Below, piece by piece: positions 21,516 through 31,414 of a stretch of 64,000 nucleotides of DNA. The position numbers and the translations under genes are program-made. The DNA is taken from contig JAJEKV010000097.1 in assembly GCA_021234155.1 (NCBI GenBank), positions 1,490,001 through 1,554,000 of the forward strand, given 5' to 3'. The first letter of the stretch is position 1; each line of letters starts with the position of its first letter. Below the pieces are notes generated by a model. It was not told the DNA's origin, searched no databases, and was given only the letters and a program-made list of their open reading frames with translations. This DNA comes from Isoetes taiwanensis. Taxonomy: Eukaryota > Streptophyta > Lycopodiopsida > Isoetales > Isoetaceae.

Positions 21516-22079
21516 CACAGAGGAATCCGGGAGCGCCCACCGCGAGAGTTCTGCGCCCAGACTTGGACTCTTCGAAATCGACGGAGTGCTCTGCCGTCCT
21601 CCGGTATCCCCAGGTCCTACGTGGCGGACGGGGATTGGCCACGTACGCATCATTAATGGCCTGTCCGAATTTAATTATAAAATTAAAGGTGCCGGGCCTT
21701 TGCTCGATCCCTGAGGGCGGTGATAAATCACCGATCTAATGGTCGACAAAGAAACCGGCCGGAGTGCATCTAATCGGCGGAGAATAACTCCCCGCCTCCA
21801 CGCCTCGGCGACATCCACGCCGGGCCGCTCTCTCCATCTCCGGACGGATGATCCCGAGGAGGATCCACTCACGGGAGCCCAGGTGATCCCGGAGGGGATC
21901 ACTGTGCCGGATAGCGCCCGCCAGTGTGCCCAGCCCGAGCACAGGATCCAAGTCACGGGATCCACGTCACCATATCGGGGATCCCGGAGGAGGGGATCAC
22001 GGCTACGGATAAGCGTCGCCGTTATCCAGGGAGGAGGTATCACCCGCCGGATATCGTAAATCAAAATGGATTAACGACC

Positions 22080-22325
22080 CCGGCGGCGTGGGGATCCCGG
22101 AGGAGGGGATCGCGTGGATGATCCCGGAGGCGGGGATCTCTGAGGCGCGGACGGCCGCGATTGCACGGGGGTTTGGACGGCTGGGATGGTCTGGGCCGAC
22201 GTGGCGTCTGCCGTACCTCAGAACGGGGTCTCCCCAACGGACCCCGTCGAGAGAGACCCGGGATCCCGGAGGCCGGTAAATTTATCTCCGGGATCACCGA
22301 ATCAAGGGTAAAAGTATCCTGAGCC
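22080..22325 (-). repeat. right terminal inverted repeat of the MULE
   Basis: Reverse complement of the left TIR, ending GTATCCTGAGCC, directly followed by the TSD tagcaggaa (22326-22334). Further inside (about 21720-22080) lie more scattered GATCCC/GGGATC units and tatccg-type spacers. Confidence 0.9.
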
Positions 22326-22334
22326 TAGCAGGAA

Positions 22335-22835
22335 GAGATCTTTGGACTAAATTGCTCAACGTGTGAGTACTTTAAAAAACCTTAACAAATTATAGTAAGG
22401 TTTTAAAAGTTTTGCATACAGTGGAATATCACAGGCTACCTTAGGTTGATGCCTGCAGGCTGGCGCACGGACGCTGACGTGAAGGCAACGTGACAAGACA
22501 AGCTGGTGGAATCTGACTGTTCTTGGAGGTTGATGACACCCTGTGATTTTCTTTCTACTTTTTGGCCATAGCCATGGAATGGTGATGGTGGCCGAAGCTT
22601 TTCTTCTTACGAACAGAGGAATCCCGCTTACTTCAGAGGTAGATGTTAGATGTTTTACAGCGTTGCTTGTAAGTTAATGGAAGAGTGTAGGAGCATTGGA
22701 AGCTGAAGGCTCTGCAGGCAATGGGCAAACAGCTTATGAGTATGAGAGGCTCCGGATCTTCAAGTTGAAGCGCAGCTATGGCGATGTGTTTCTCCAGCGG
22801 ATCATGGAAGCTAAGGTATGTGTATGTGTAGTGGG
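22335..22835 (+). other. upstream region of the ankyrin gene
   Basis: The sequence after the MULE is the old flank, followed by the presumed promoter and leader of the ankyrin gene. Several ATGs occur shortly before the chosen start. The one at about 22779 runs to a stop at the tgtgtag just before 22836 and could act as an upstream ORF. No convincing TATA box was found. Confidence 0.4.
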
Positions 22836-24935
22836 ATGGCATCGAAGTCAACAGGGGAGATCTTAAACCTAGAGTCGGAGCGGGTGGAAAATTTCCTAAG
22901 ACGGGACACCTTGGCCAATGCAAGGCCACTGCATGCCGCTGCAGCACACGGGCATTATGGCGTCGTAAAAGTTCTTCTCAAGTCCGGCGCTGAAGCTCCC
23001 CACATTTACTGCCGCGACGATGCCGGCAACACTGCCCTCCACCTTGCTGCCGGAAGTGGCTCTGTCCACATCCTGGAGGCTTTCCTTTCCCAAACCAAAT
23101 CCAACTTGGATTGCCCAAACGGTAAGCATCAAACTCCCTTGCATTTTGCTGCTGGTCATGGTAGATTAGATGCTATCAGATTCCTTTTGCAAAATGGAGC
23201 AGATAAGAGTGCTTGTGATGAGGATGGTGCAACCCCCTTTCATTTGGCTGCAAGCTCTGGCCACACTTCTGCCATGGAAGAATTATTTCCAGACATTACC
23301 GTAATAGACAAAAAAATGAAAGATGGCTCCACTGCATTGCACCATGCTGCCTGGAATGGCCATAGGGCTGCCCTAGAATGGTTGCTACTCTGTGGAGCTC
23401 CTGTAAACGCAAAGGATGCTCTTCTTGGAAATACACCTCTCCATTGGGCTGTCAAAGAACATTGCACTGATGTCATTGAGACATTGCTTAAATGGGGCGC
23501 AGCTGTTCAGGAAGTGAACAAAGATGGCAGTATGCCTTTAGACTTGGTAGATGAACTGAAATTGGAACATGTTGGCAAAGCTATTTCTAAAGCCCTTCCT
23601 AACATCACTGATCCAAACACCTTTGTTTTTCCCTGTGACAAAGGCAATAACTTTTTGCTTCACTATGTAGCAGCATATGGAAATGGTGAGGACCTTGTTT
23701 ATCTTGCCCAATGTATGGAAAGACAGAGTGGCTCTTTGGATGTTAAAAATAAAAAGGGTGAAACTGCAGTGCATTGGGCAGCAAGAGAAGGGAACATGGA
23801 TGTCATACAAAGTCTTCCATATCTCAATAATATGGAGTTGCTCGAGGCCAAAGATCTTCGAGGACAAATGCCTTTGGGCCAAGCCTTGAGTCATCAACGT
23901 ACAGAATTTGCAAGACAATATATAAGCATTTTAGGTGGAAGATTTAATATGTATCAATGGTCAAAAGAGTGGGCAGCTACAAAAATAATGGCATTTGGAC
24001 ATGCTCAAAGAGTAGAACGTCTACTGGAGAGAAAGGAATTAGATAAGCAAATCGGGCTAGAGTATGTGTTGCCAGTACTATGGATAGCTTTGGAAACAGG
24101 GGAAGAATGCATTGCCAAGTTTATTCAAGAGTTTGACAAAACAGCAGTGAATCAGAGAGATGGAATACTAGGGCGAACAGTCTTACATTGGGCAGCAATT
24201 TTTGAAAGAACTAATATTATTGCAACGCTGTGTAGGACAAAAGAATTTGAGCAAGATATGTTACCAGACTTACTAGATTACAGAGATAAGACGGCACTAA
24301 CATATGCATTAGAAAGGGGAAATCAAGAAATCATCCAAGAATTACTACAATTAAGAAGTCATCAATCTTCGATTGAAAGATTGTATAAGGATCGCCAAGT
24401 ATACGTAGATTCAGCAAATGCAATTCTTGTTGGTGCAGCTTTGATCACTAGTGTCACATTTGCAAGTTGGCTACAACCACCACTTAGTTATACTACAGAG
24501 ACAGATCCATACAAAAACCACTTAGAAGTGCGAGTATTTTGGGTATTTAATAGTCTTTCATTTTTCTTCGCAATTGCAACAGTTCTTTTAGGTGCTGGGA
24601 CCGTGCTACCAATGCGCGACATCGATATAAGAAGAGCTGTATCTATCATTAGACAAAGGTTATTCTATACGGCTTTACTGCTCGCATGTTCGATAATTTT
24701 TGTATTAGGTGCATTTGCAGTAGCTGGTTTTGCTGATCTGTTAGATCACAAAGCCAATATGATACCTACAGTAGCAGTTGGTGGGTTCCTTTGCATTTAC
24801 ATTCTATGTTGGTACCTAGCTCAACTATGGGCATTAGCCCCGAGGTGGTACCCTGGGTGGTTATGGGATGAGGCATACTGGCATGTTAGACAGCTGGAAT
24901 GCTACAAGAAACTTTTTGAGGTGCGGGGCTTATAA
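22836..24935 (+). CDS. ankyrin-repeat/PGG-domain membrane protein
   Basis: Single-exon frame of 699 residues from the ATG at 22836 (MASKSTGEILNLES); an in-frame ATG 18 bp upstream would add six residues. About eleven ankyrin repeats cover residues ~25-510, most with the PLHxAA core (RPLHAAAAHGH, TALHLAAGSGS, TPLHFAAGHGR, TPFHLAASSGH, TALHHAAWNGH, TPLHWAVKEHC, TAVHWAAREGN, TVLHWAAIFER). A PGG-type domain follows at ~525-680 with four hydrophobic segments (AILVGAALITSVTFASW, FWVFNSLSFFFAIATVL, LFYTALLLACSIIFVLGAF, VGGFLCIYILCWYLAQLW). Plant ankyrin-PGG (ACD6-like) proteins sit in membranes and act in defence and stress signalling. The frame has no defects. Which family member it is cannot be told from here. 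Confidence 0.92.
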   Translation: MASKSTGEILNLESERVENFLRRDTLANARPLHAAAAHGHYGVVKVLLKSGAEAPHIYCRDDAGNTALHLAAGSGSVHILEAFLSQTKSNLDCPNGKHQTPLHFAAGHGRLDAIRFLLQNGADKSACDEDGATPFHLAASSGHTSAMEELFPDITVIDKKMKDGSTALHHAAWNGHRAALEWLLLCGAPVNAKDALLGNTPLHWAVKEHCTDVIETLLKWGAAVQEVNKDGSMPLDLVDELKLEHVGKAISKALPNITDPNTFVFPCDKGNNFLLHYVAAYGNGEDLVYLAQCMERQSGSLDVKNKKGETAVHWAAREGNMDVIQSLPYLNNMELLEAKDLRGQMPLGQALSHQRTEFARQYISILGGRFNMYQWSKEWAATKIMAFGHAQRVERLLERKELDKQIGLEYVLPVLWIALETGEECIAKFIQEFDKTAVNQRDGILGRTVLHWAAIFERTNIIATLCRTKEFEQDMLPDLLDYRDKTALTYALERGNQEIIQELLQLRSHQSSIERLYKDRQVYVDSANAILVGAALITSVTFASWLQPPLSYTTETDPYKNHLEVRVFWVFNSLSFFFAIATVLLGAGTVLPMRDIDIRRAVSIIRQRLFYTALLLACSIIFVLGAFAVAGFADLLDHKANMIPTVAVGGFLCIYILCWYLAQLWALAPRWYPGWLWDEAYWHVRQLECYKKLFEVRGL

Positions 24936-25510
24936 TTGAAGTTTATAGATGGATCTGTTTTGGCAATCTACACCCATCTTCTCTTTACTAAATTGCATAC
25001 ATGCATTTCTTCTCTGTATTATGATTTCGTTATCTCTTTTTAGTGTTCGGATTGATAACCTGGAGGGTACAGCGTATAAATATAAATTTTTGAATTCTCC
25101 TCTCATTGGCAGGAGCAACGGATCGAGCAGAAGCGATCCTTGAATAACGTCTTCATTAGCTGCAATGGCACCGCCATAACGCAAGAAAGACACGAGGATA
25201 TGTTTGAACTCAGGTGGCAATGAATAACATGCCTTACTTGAGGAAACATCTAGAAAGTTGGTTCAATGGCCAACTTTTGAGTGACTGATCTGAAAATGTA
25301 AAATGTGAACTTTGACTAAATAATGTGAACTTCGAGTAAAATTTGAGTAAAATGTAAAATTTGAACTTTGAATTGTAAAGATTGTTTGAAAATTTAAATG
25401 TGAGCTGTAAAATTTTCAAGTCCACGGAATTGGCCCTTTTCCGTTCTGGAATATAGGGGTATGCCATGTGGCACCATGAGATTGACTCTCAGCTCAAAAG
25501 TGCAACCCAG
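24936..25510 (+). other. 3' region of the ankyrin gene and intergenic DNA
   Basis: Probable 3' UTR followed by AT-rich DNA with short internal repeats around 25310-25400 (aatgtgaact, gagtaaaatt, gtaaaatttgaact). No coding exon seen. Confidence 0.4.
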
Positions 25511-25712
25511 TTACCTTGTTGGACAACAAAGTGCCTTTTTCCCTTTTTAACGCAAAGGGTCACTTTCCGTAAACCACCAGGGAGCCAAAATTCCTGGATT
25601 TTGCCTTGATTGTTTAAAACAGGTAATTTTGGGGTTATGGTTTCTGGCGGCGCCGCTTACAGGACCGCCATAAGTAGATTAAACAACAGATTAAACAACA
25701 GATTACAAAATC

Positions 25713-25763
25713 AATCACTGATAGTGATTCAAACAAAATCAAAATTAATCACTGATAGTGATT
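25713..25763. repeat. pair of short hairpins AATCACT-gat-AGTGATT
   Basis: AATCACT + GAT + AGTGATT occurs at 25713-25729 and again at 25747-25763, within a small repetitive patch (25675-25800) with repeated attaaacaacag and acaaaatcaatca. Function unknown. Confidence 0.6.
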
Positions 25764-25989
25764 CAGACAGATTACAAAATCAATCAGTGATCAAATTCAG
25801 ATAATAGATCATTCAGATAGTTTGATTTTTCAGTACATTCAAATCTTCTTATCATTTGCTACTATTTAATTTCTCCATGTAGTTCACTGCGCCATATTAA
25901 ACGTTGCTCCCACAAAGGAATGACCACCTACAACAATCAAACAATCAGAGAAAAATCTAGAACTGAAAACTTAAAACTAAAATACAAAA

Positions 25990-26775
25990 AACAATGTAAA
26001 AAACTTACCAACGTTCTTGACAGAGATATTTGGAGGAAAATATTTGTGGAGATTCGGATTGGCCTTCACAAAATCATCAAACGCCCAATAATCTATAAGA
26101 TCCTTATCGTCTTCATAGAAACTCCAATAGTAGAACTGGGATTAACCAAACCAGTATCACTTGCTGCCATAACATCACTGCTCGCTGCCACAAAAATATC
26201 AGCTACTACAACAGCACTGCTATCATGTTTAGCATTGCTTGCTACGTCCAATGTACTATCAAGTCTGACAGGTTCAATTGGAGGTGGTTTATCATCTAGA
26301 TGATGCCCACCAGCCTCCTCAGAACCACCTGCAAATACTTGAAGCTCTTAATATAAAGAACATAGAGAAAAAAACTAAACAATAGAACAATAAAACGACA
26401 ACATACCTCGACCAGACAGAGCCTTTGACGAATGACTACCCAGCATATCGTTTTTGCTTGACTTGATCATTTCACTAAGTACATTTGGATAAAGTCTGAG
26501 ATTACCATCATCGTCATATGGTTTTGCGTTGATGCTCATAGCAGCGTTAACCTAAATGTCTTTGCTACGATCATACCTGCCAGACAACTAAGTTAGCAAA
26601 TGAAATAAATTCAATAAACAACAGAAACAAATAAAATAAAAACAAACTTACTTTTCATACGACTCAGTGTTCCTATGACCCGTGATAAGTTTCCCTATTT
26701 CTGGGGGAATACCCGCCATAGACATGCGTGTGACAAAAGACACCACTGATACTTACAGCAGTATAAGCAAGGGCT
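25990..26775 (-). pseudogene. tyrosine-recombinase (Crypton/DUF3504-like) C-terminal relic
   Basis: From the minus strand, an exon ending near 26652 reads RMSMAGIPPEIGKLITGH then RNTESYEK. After an intron (about 26588-26651) YDRSKDI continues. GH...Y is the last part of the recombinase active site (His, then nucleophilic Tyr). A TAG directly after YDRSKDI breaks the frame. Later exons read NAAMSINAKPYDDDGN and, around 26010-26120, YWAFDDFVKANPNLHKYF in a shifted frame. The same arrangement with similar sequence occurs at 35400-35940 on the plus strand. The box with the first catalytic Arg is absent here. Inactive relic. Confidence 0.65.
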
Positions 26776-26779
26776 AGTC

Positions 26780-28150
26780 CAAAACAAAGACAAATTAACA
26801 ACCACCTGGCTTCCTCCATCGCCATTAGCTCCTGTAATAACATATTAAATGTGTTAATCTACTGCATGCAGCTCACAAAACATACATGCAGCTTAAAAAA
26901 CATACATGCATGCAAAAACATAGAAATATTACCTTATACAAATGCAGAGGTTTACTGTAGCTCCAAAAACTCCAACCTAGGAAACCTCCAGCTTAAAAAT
27001 TAGACCATGATGATCCATGACGAAATGAACAACTGCAACCTACTGCAACCTTGCAATAGAGGCACAAACTCGACCAATGAAGGCAGAAACTCGACCAATG
27101 ATGCCAGAAACTCGACCAATCAAGCAAGAAAGTCCAGACTCAAGGTAATACTTGACTACAAGAAACATAAATATTTGTTAGTAACAACCAAATAGGAAAG
27201 CAATAACATAAAGGAGGCGGTTCCCTAGCCGAAAACTTGCATGTAAGAAACAAAACAAGACTTTTTCTTCAAAAAAAGCCCGGCACCGGGAAAAAAATCG
27301 ACCTAAGGGAAGCGCCAGATACAAACAGCTCCAAAAAGTTGTCAGATCGTCAAGCGCCTCGACGGATCGACGTAGCGCCATCGCCGAAGCTCTGGAGCTC
27401 CGCCATCGCCGAGCAGGAAAGAAGGTAAAAAAAAAAGGTCCCGGAAATAAAAAATTAACATTCCGCCAATTGGCCAGAATTTTGGCCCCCTGGTGGGTTT
27501 ACGTGAGGGAGCCACCCGGTTTTCGGGGTTTCCGGCGGGAAACCCCTCAAACCGGGCAGTTCCCTAGCACATACACGTCTTAGACGGGCAACTTTTTGAT
27601 CTTGTTGGATATGTTAATGCTTTTCGAACCAATAGTCTACTATCTCTCGAGTTGGTTCTATTTGGTTTTGTTGGTTTCTTGAGGAGACGAAAAAAAGTGA
27701 TTTCACTAAGTTTGCCCAATTCGTTTGGTATTTGGGGAGGGTATTCTCGCAATGGTGGGAGCTAAGATTCTGGTATTGTATTGTATTGAGAATAGTATGT
27801 TTGTGCATGTGAGAGCTGCTTATTTGTTCCGAGGGACAAGTTTCTATTTGAGCGGTGTGGTTGTGTTATTTTTTTTTAAGTGAGCGCAATGGTTTGAGGA
27901 AGGAAATGTGGAGCCTATTTTTGGAAGTTGTGTTGTGTCGACATGGCAGTGGGCGAAATTGTGAAGCGGACGGTGTCAGTGAATCGAAGGAGAGCCATGA
28001 AGCTGGGTGGCACTTCCATGCGGCCGGTTTTGGCTGGGGCATCTCCAGAGCAGCTCGGCTGATCGGCATGGAGTGCATAGGTGAGGCGCCTGCACTTGTT
28101 CTTCTGATTTCTGTTTTGCAGTAATGTAGGCAGGGAAGTGTTGACAGACA
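26780..28150. other. no supported gene; edge of the recombinase relic and spacer
   Basis: Three short tandem aactcgaccaat units occur at about 27069-27120. The open frames here show no family features. The GC-richer patch at 27450-27560 belongs to the inverted flank of the recombinase relic. Leader sequence of the HUH gene may begin after about 27850. Confidence 0.4.
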
Positions 28151-28151
28151 G

Positions 28152-30111
28152 GTGGGAAGAATGATGATGAGGAGGGATGCAAGGCTGAGGGTGAAGGTGT
28201 ACAAGATGTCATCTTCCAATCTCAGGCTTGAGAGATCTGTATGTGGAATTTGCAGGGATAGGGAGGGCAAGCAATGCATGCACAGCCTTGATGAGCAAGG
28301 TATGAGGCCCGAGAGGAGCAGGGCAGCAGAGGCCAGGAGAAAGACTCCCAGAGATTCCGGGAAGGCTGTCACATGGGCTGCTGTTGCAGCCACAGCCGGG
28401 GAAGTTGTTGTGGAAGGGTAGGGGCGATTTGATGTGCAGGGGGAGATTGGGGCAGATTTGAACAGGGGGATTGGGCAGGCTGTTCCTGCTGCTGTGTATG
28501 AGGACAGAGTTCCCTCCTTGTTCCCAAAACTGAGTGTTCAGGGCCGTGGTGAGAGGGGCAGGAAGAGGGGAAGAGGAGGAGGCAATGCTGCCTCTGGAAG
28601 AGGGAAGAAGGTCGGGCAGCCAGAATGTGTCACAGAATCTGTTGGGCCCTGTGTTCCAGAGGAGGTGGAAGAGTATGTGCAGACTTGTGGCAGAGGCAGA
28701 GGTGGTGGGCGTGGCAGAGGAAGGGGTAGAGGAAGGGGAAGGCGGGGCCCAAGCATCATCGAGGAATGCGTTGGCACGGATATTGGTAGAGGTGCTGGAG
28801 AGAAGGTTGTAGACATGCCAGTCTTCTTGGATATTTCAGTGACAGTTGTCTTTGGTGGTGTACACAAGGATGGTGGAGTTTCTGAAACAAAATTGCAGGG
28901 CGGGAGTAGTAGCTCTAGAGAGGGGCTCCTCTCTAGACCATTTGCATGTGCAGGCCGTTATGCGCTTAGATGCAAAAACTCCTACTAGTGTGAACGTTAG
29001 AATAAAGAACTTTCTGGGTTGGAATCAAAACAGGCCTCCAGGTGCTATGATTCTCTGCAAGGCTCTGCATGGGAGCAAACTTCACTATTTTGAAGGCATT
29101 GCCGGGTACTGCCTGAAAGATATGGGCAAGATGCACTTCAAGGTGCATCTGCACAATGTAACTGCAGAGCAGATTGCTTTGGGGAAAGAACTGTATGCAA
29201 TGTATGGTGCAGGTGAAGTGAAGCACCTGGTCATGCTAGATAATAAGAACCTCATGGCTCGTGCATTCCATTATGTCCTGTATCATGGAGGTAGATTTAG
29301 AACAGTTTCATTAATCCACACAGTCAAGTGTATGCTACAAACAGGCAAATTCTGATTATGTAGCTCTTTTTCCAATAACTCATCGTTTGTGTCATTGGAA
29401 AGAGTTCAGGCGGCCTGGCGAATAATGCTAGGCCCTGAGCGCTGCACTTATGCTGATGTAAGAATGGCCCTCTTTGGTACGCAGCCTGGTGTGATACCCA
29501 TAGAGCGTGTAGGCAAGTGGAGGAAATGCTTTTGGGATGTAGCAGGGGTGTTTGAGGATGGGGAAGAGGGTGGAGAGAAAGGAAGCAGCGGAGATGAATT
29601 TGTCTATGCAAGTGCTAGGGTGCAACCGTCGCCTCCAGACGCTGCTGAGCCAGATGCCTCATTCATTTCGCTTGATGTTCATGATCATGATTTGGATGTC
29701 ATATAATGTAGATGTCTTTCCTTCTTGCATTGAGTTCACTTGCACATATGCATTTAATGATGGGTCTCTGTTTGTGCAGGAGATAATGATAGAGAAGATG
29801 GTATGCCCAGGGAACGCGAAGTCATTGTAATTAGTGATAGCTCCCAGGAGGAGCATTCTGTAAACGAATCTGTTGTGGAATGTGGAGAAAGGGAAGAGAA
29901 CGTAGACCTCATGCTGGCTTGGGAAGAAGCACAGGAAGCTGTAAAGGATGTTTGCAATGCTACAAGATCGAAGAAGAACATGTCACAACATGGAAAAAAG
30001 ACTTCAAACTGCCAAACCAAGCAGGGAGAAGCCCCTTCCCTGCCTCCTATCAAAGAAAGAGAGTTAAGGGAACTGCTGAGAGAGGAGAAAAAGCCAATGA
30101 GAAATCGATGA
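28152..30111 (+). pseudogene. HUH-endonuclease (Rep/Replitron-like) gene
   Basis: The first frame (28152-28880) encodes a basic N-terminus (with CGICRDREGKQC) and a long Arg-Gly stretch around 28690-28745, with one in-frame TAG at 28419. At PVFLDISVTVVFGGVHKDG (~28815-28875) the frame shifts by one. The catalytic part follows: RAGVVALERG, the HUH motif in LDHLHVQAV (His codons 28939 and 28945), and the nucleophile in GYCLKD (Tyr at 29107), i.e. Y-x2-K as in Rep proteins. Further exons (about 29400-29703 with AAWRIMLGPERCTYADVRMA; 29781-30111, acidic then basic) complete it. HUH enzymes nick one strand and start rolling-circle replication. No helicase domain is seen. The single Tyr and absent helicase fit a Replitron-type element; a captured viral-type Rep is less likely. 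Confidence 0.75.
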
Positions 30112-30905
30112 AGAACCTGCAAGAAATAGCGATCTCCAAATGAACCAGAGCCCCAGAAAATGTCATGCATGCATTGGAGAGATGCATGCTCGCCCATTCG
30201 AGAATACCAATCCGATGGCTCGGATCGATGGCATTATGTGCTATAAGTATCTATTGGTTTTTTTTTTGTTGCGTGTTTGCAACTAGCATCGGAGTTCTTG
30301 TTGCAAGAAAAACATTTATGCAGATTTGTCTTCTCTGCCTCTTTTGTTGCAGAGCAAAAATTTGTGTACAACTCAAGGTATGCTCTTATAGCATTTTTTC
30401 TTGTTGCATATCTTGTGTATTTCCTAAGGATCATAGAATAAATTACGTGTTCAAGCTATTTTTGTTCTATTACTCTATTGTTTTTAACCGAAGCTTTATT
30501 ACTAGCTGTTATAAAGCATTACTAGTGTGCTTCAACTATAATAAATATTTAGTTTATGTTGTATTTATTTGTTTTTTTTTTTTTTTTGTTGCTGCTGCAT
30601 CTGAGTTTTTATTGCAAGAAGAATATTTGTGAAGCATTGTCTGGTCTTTGCCTCTTTTCTTACAGAAGTACAAATTTGCACATTTGCAAAGTTGAATTTT
30701 TGCGTTGATGTCTGTCATATTTGAAGTAATGGCTAAGGTATTTCCTCCCACTAGAATATGGTCATTTAACAGCAGAGCTTGTTTTATGGGCATAAAGACC
30801 ATGCTATCTAAAATCGAAACAGAGGAACAACAATATCATAACCATAGAAGCTTCCTCTTCTATCAACCTGATTGTCTCAATTCAATCGTTTTGTAATGAC
30901 TCTGA
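30112..30905. other. non-coding spacer with a diverged direct repeat
   Basis: Two related blocks of about 115 bp, 30251-30370 and 30573-30690, each start with a T-run then gttgc..., contain gag-ttcttgttgcaagaa or its variant, and end with tgcctcttttgttgcag or cctcttttcttacag followed by caaatttg. They look like an ancient tandem or retrotransposed duplication. No gene is seen. Confidence 0.5.
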
Positions 30906-30913
30906 ATATTAGA

Positions 30914-31327
30914 TGCAAATATGGTGCATCTAATTCGTGGCAAATGCTTGACCATGTCCGCCACATTTTCATCAGATTCTGCCTGCTTCATGGTAAGATA
31001 GAGGATTTATAGACTTATTAGGTGCTCTTCCCTGTTCATCTTATAACTAGCCTTCTCTATTTCTAGAGTCTGGCTGCCTAATTGCATTCTGGTGAACACA
31101 TCAGATATGTTAATTTTACAGTTTGCATTTATTTATAAATTTGTAACTTTGGTTGTCTTTACCATGGTCGTCGTCAGCGCAGTGATGTGGATATTCCAAG
31201 CCAGCTGCATAAGAGACTACAAGTACACGAAGCGCTAGATATTATTTATCGGCACGGGATACACATCAAGCAATATCTACAGGTGCAAAATGCTGAATTG
31301 TCTAAGAGCAATTTAGATGAGTCCCAA
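30914..31327 (+). other. two possible exons of an unidentified gene
   Basis: After an acceptor at about 30913, an open stretch reads ANMVHLIRGKCLTMSATF and ends in CFM before a donor GTAAGA at about 30992. An acceptor near 31178 continues in the same phase with RSDVDIPSQLHKRLQVHEAL and IIYRHGIHIKQYLQ, ending near a GTAAGT donor at 31328. The phases agree and the composition looks protein-coding, but I do not recognise the protein and find no first or last exon. It may be a gene fragment between elements. Confidence 0.3.
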
Positions 31328-31414
31328 TGTAAGTTTGCCTCTGTACTTGTTGACTTCTTCAGTAAGCATTTTGAATTTTTAAGGCAGTGGTTTGGCTTAT
31401 ATCATAATCCATAA

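Larger units (their letters stand above)
13868..22325. mobile_element. complete three-gene MULE with ULP-like protease (8,458 bp)
   Basis: The ends are inverted: GGCTCAGGATAC at the left and GTATCCTGAGCC at the right, continuing as TIRs that are strong over about 240 bp. A perfect 9-bp TSD flanks it. It carries a MuDR-type transposase (plus), a small unknown gene (minus) and a Ulp1/C48 protease gene (minus), plus two hairpin-array cassettes. MULEs that carry ULP-like genes are known in angiosperms as the Kaonashi group; placement in that group is my inference from gene content. The transposase lacks its SWIM exon and has a stop and a frameshift, so the element is probably non-autonomous now. 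Confidence 0.9.
25510..27560 (-). mobile_element. degenerate tyrosine-recombinase element with inverted flanks
   Basis: A segment near 25568-25600 (gtaaaccaccaggg, agccaaaattcctgg) recurs inverted near 27470-27505 (ccctggtgggtttac preceded by ccagaattttggcc). This bounds about 2 kb whose minus strand contains exons resembling the C-terminal half of a tyrosine recombinase. The inverted segments are imperfect and no target duplication is evident, so the ends are approximate. Crypton-type element or domesticated-gene relic are both possible. Confidence 0.5.

Noticed and set aside
25713-25763. Resemblance to a tetracycline-repressor operator
   Set aside because: Only the core tcactgatagtga partly resembles it. 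The host is a plant and no repressor gene is present.
30705-30896. 63-residue frame as a separate small gene
   Set aside because: No domain, AT-rich surroundings, and better explained as spacer before the possible exon at 30914.
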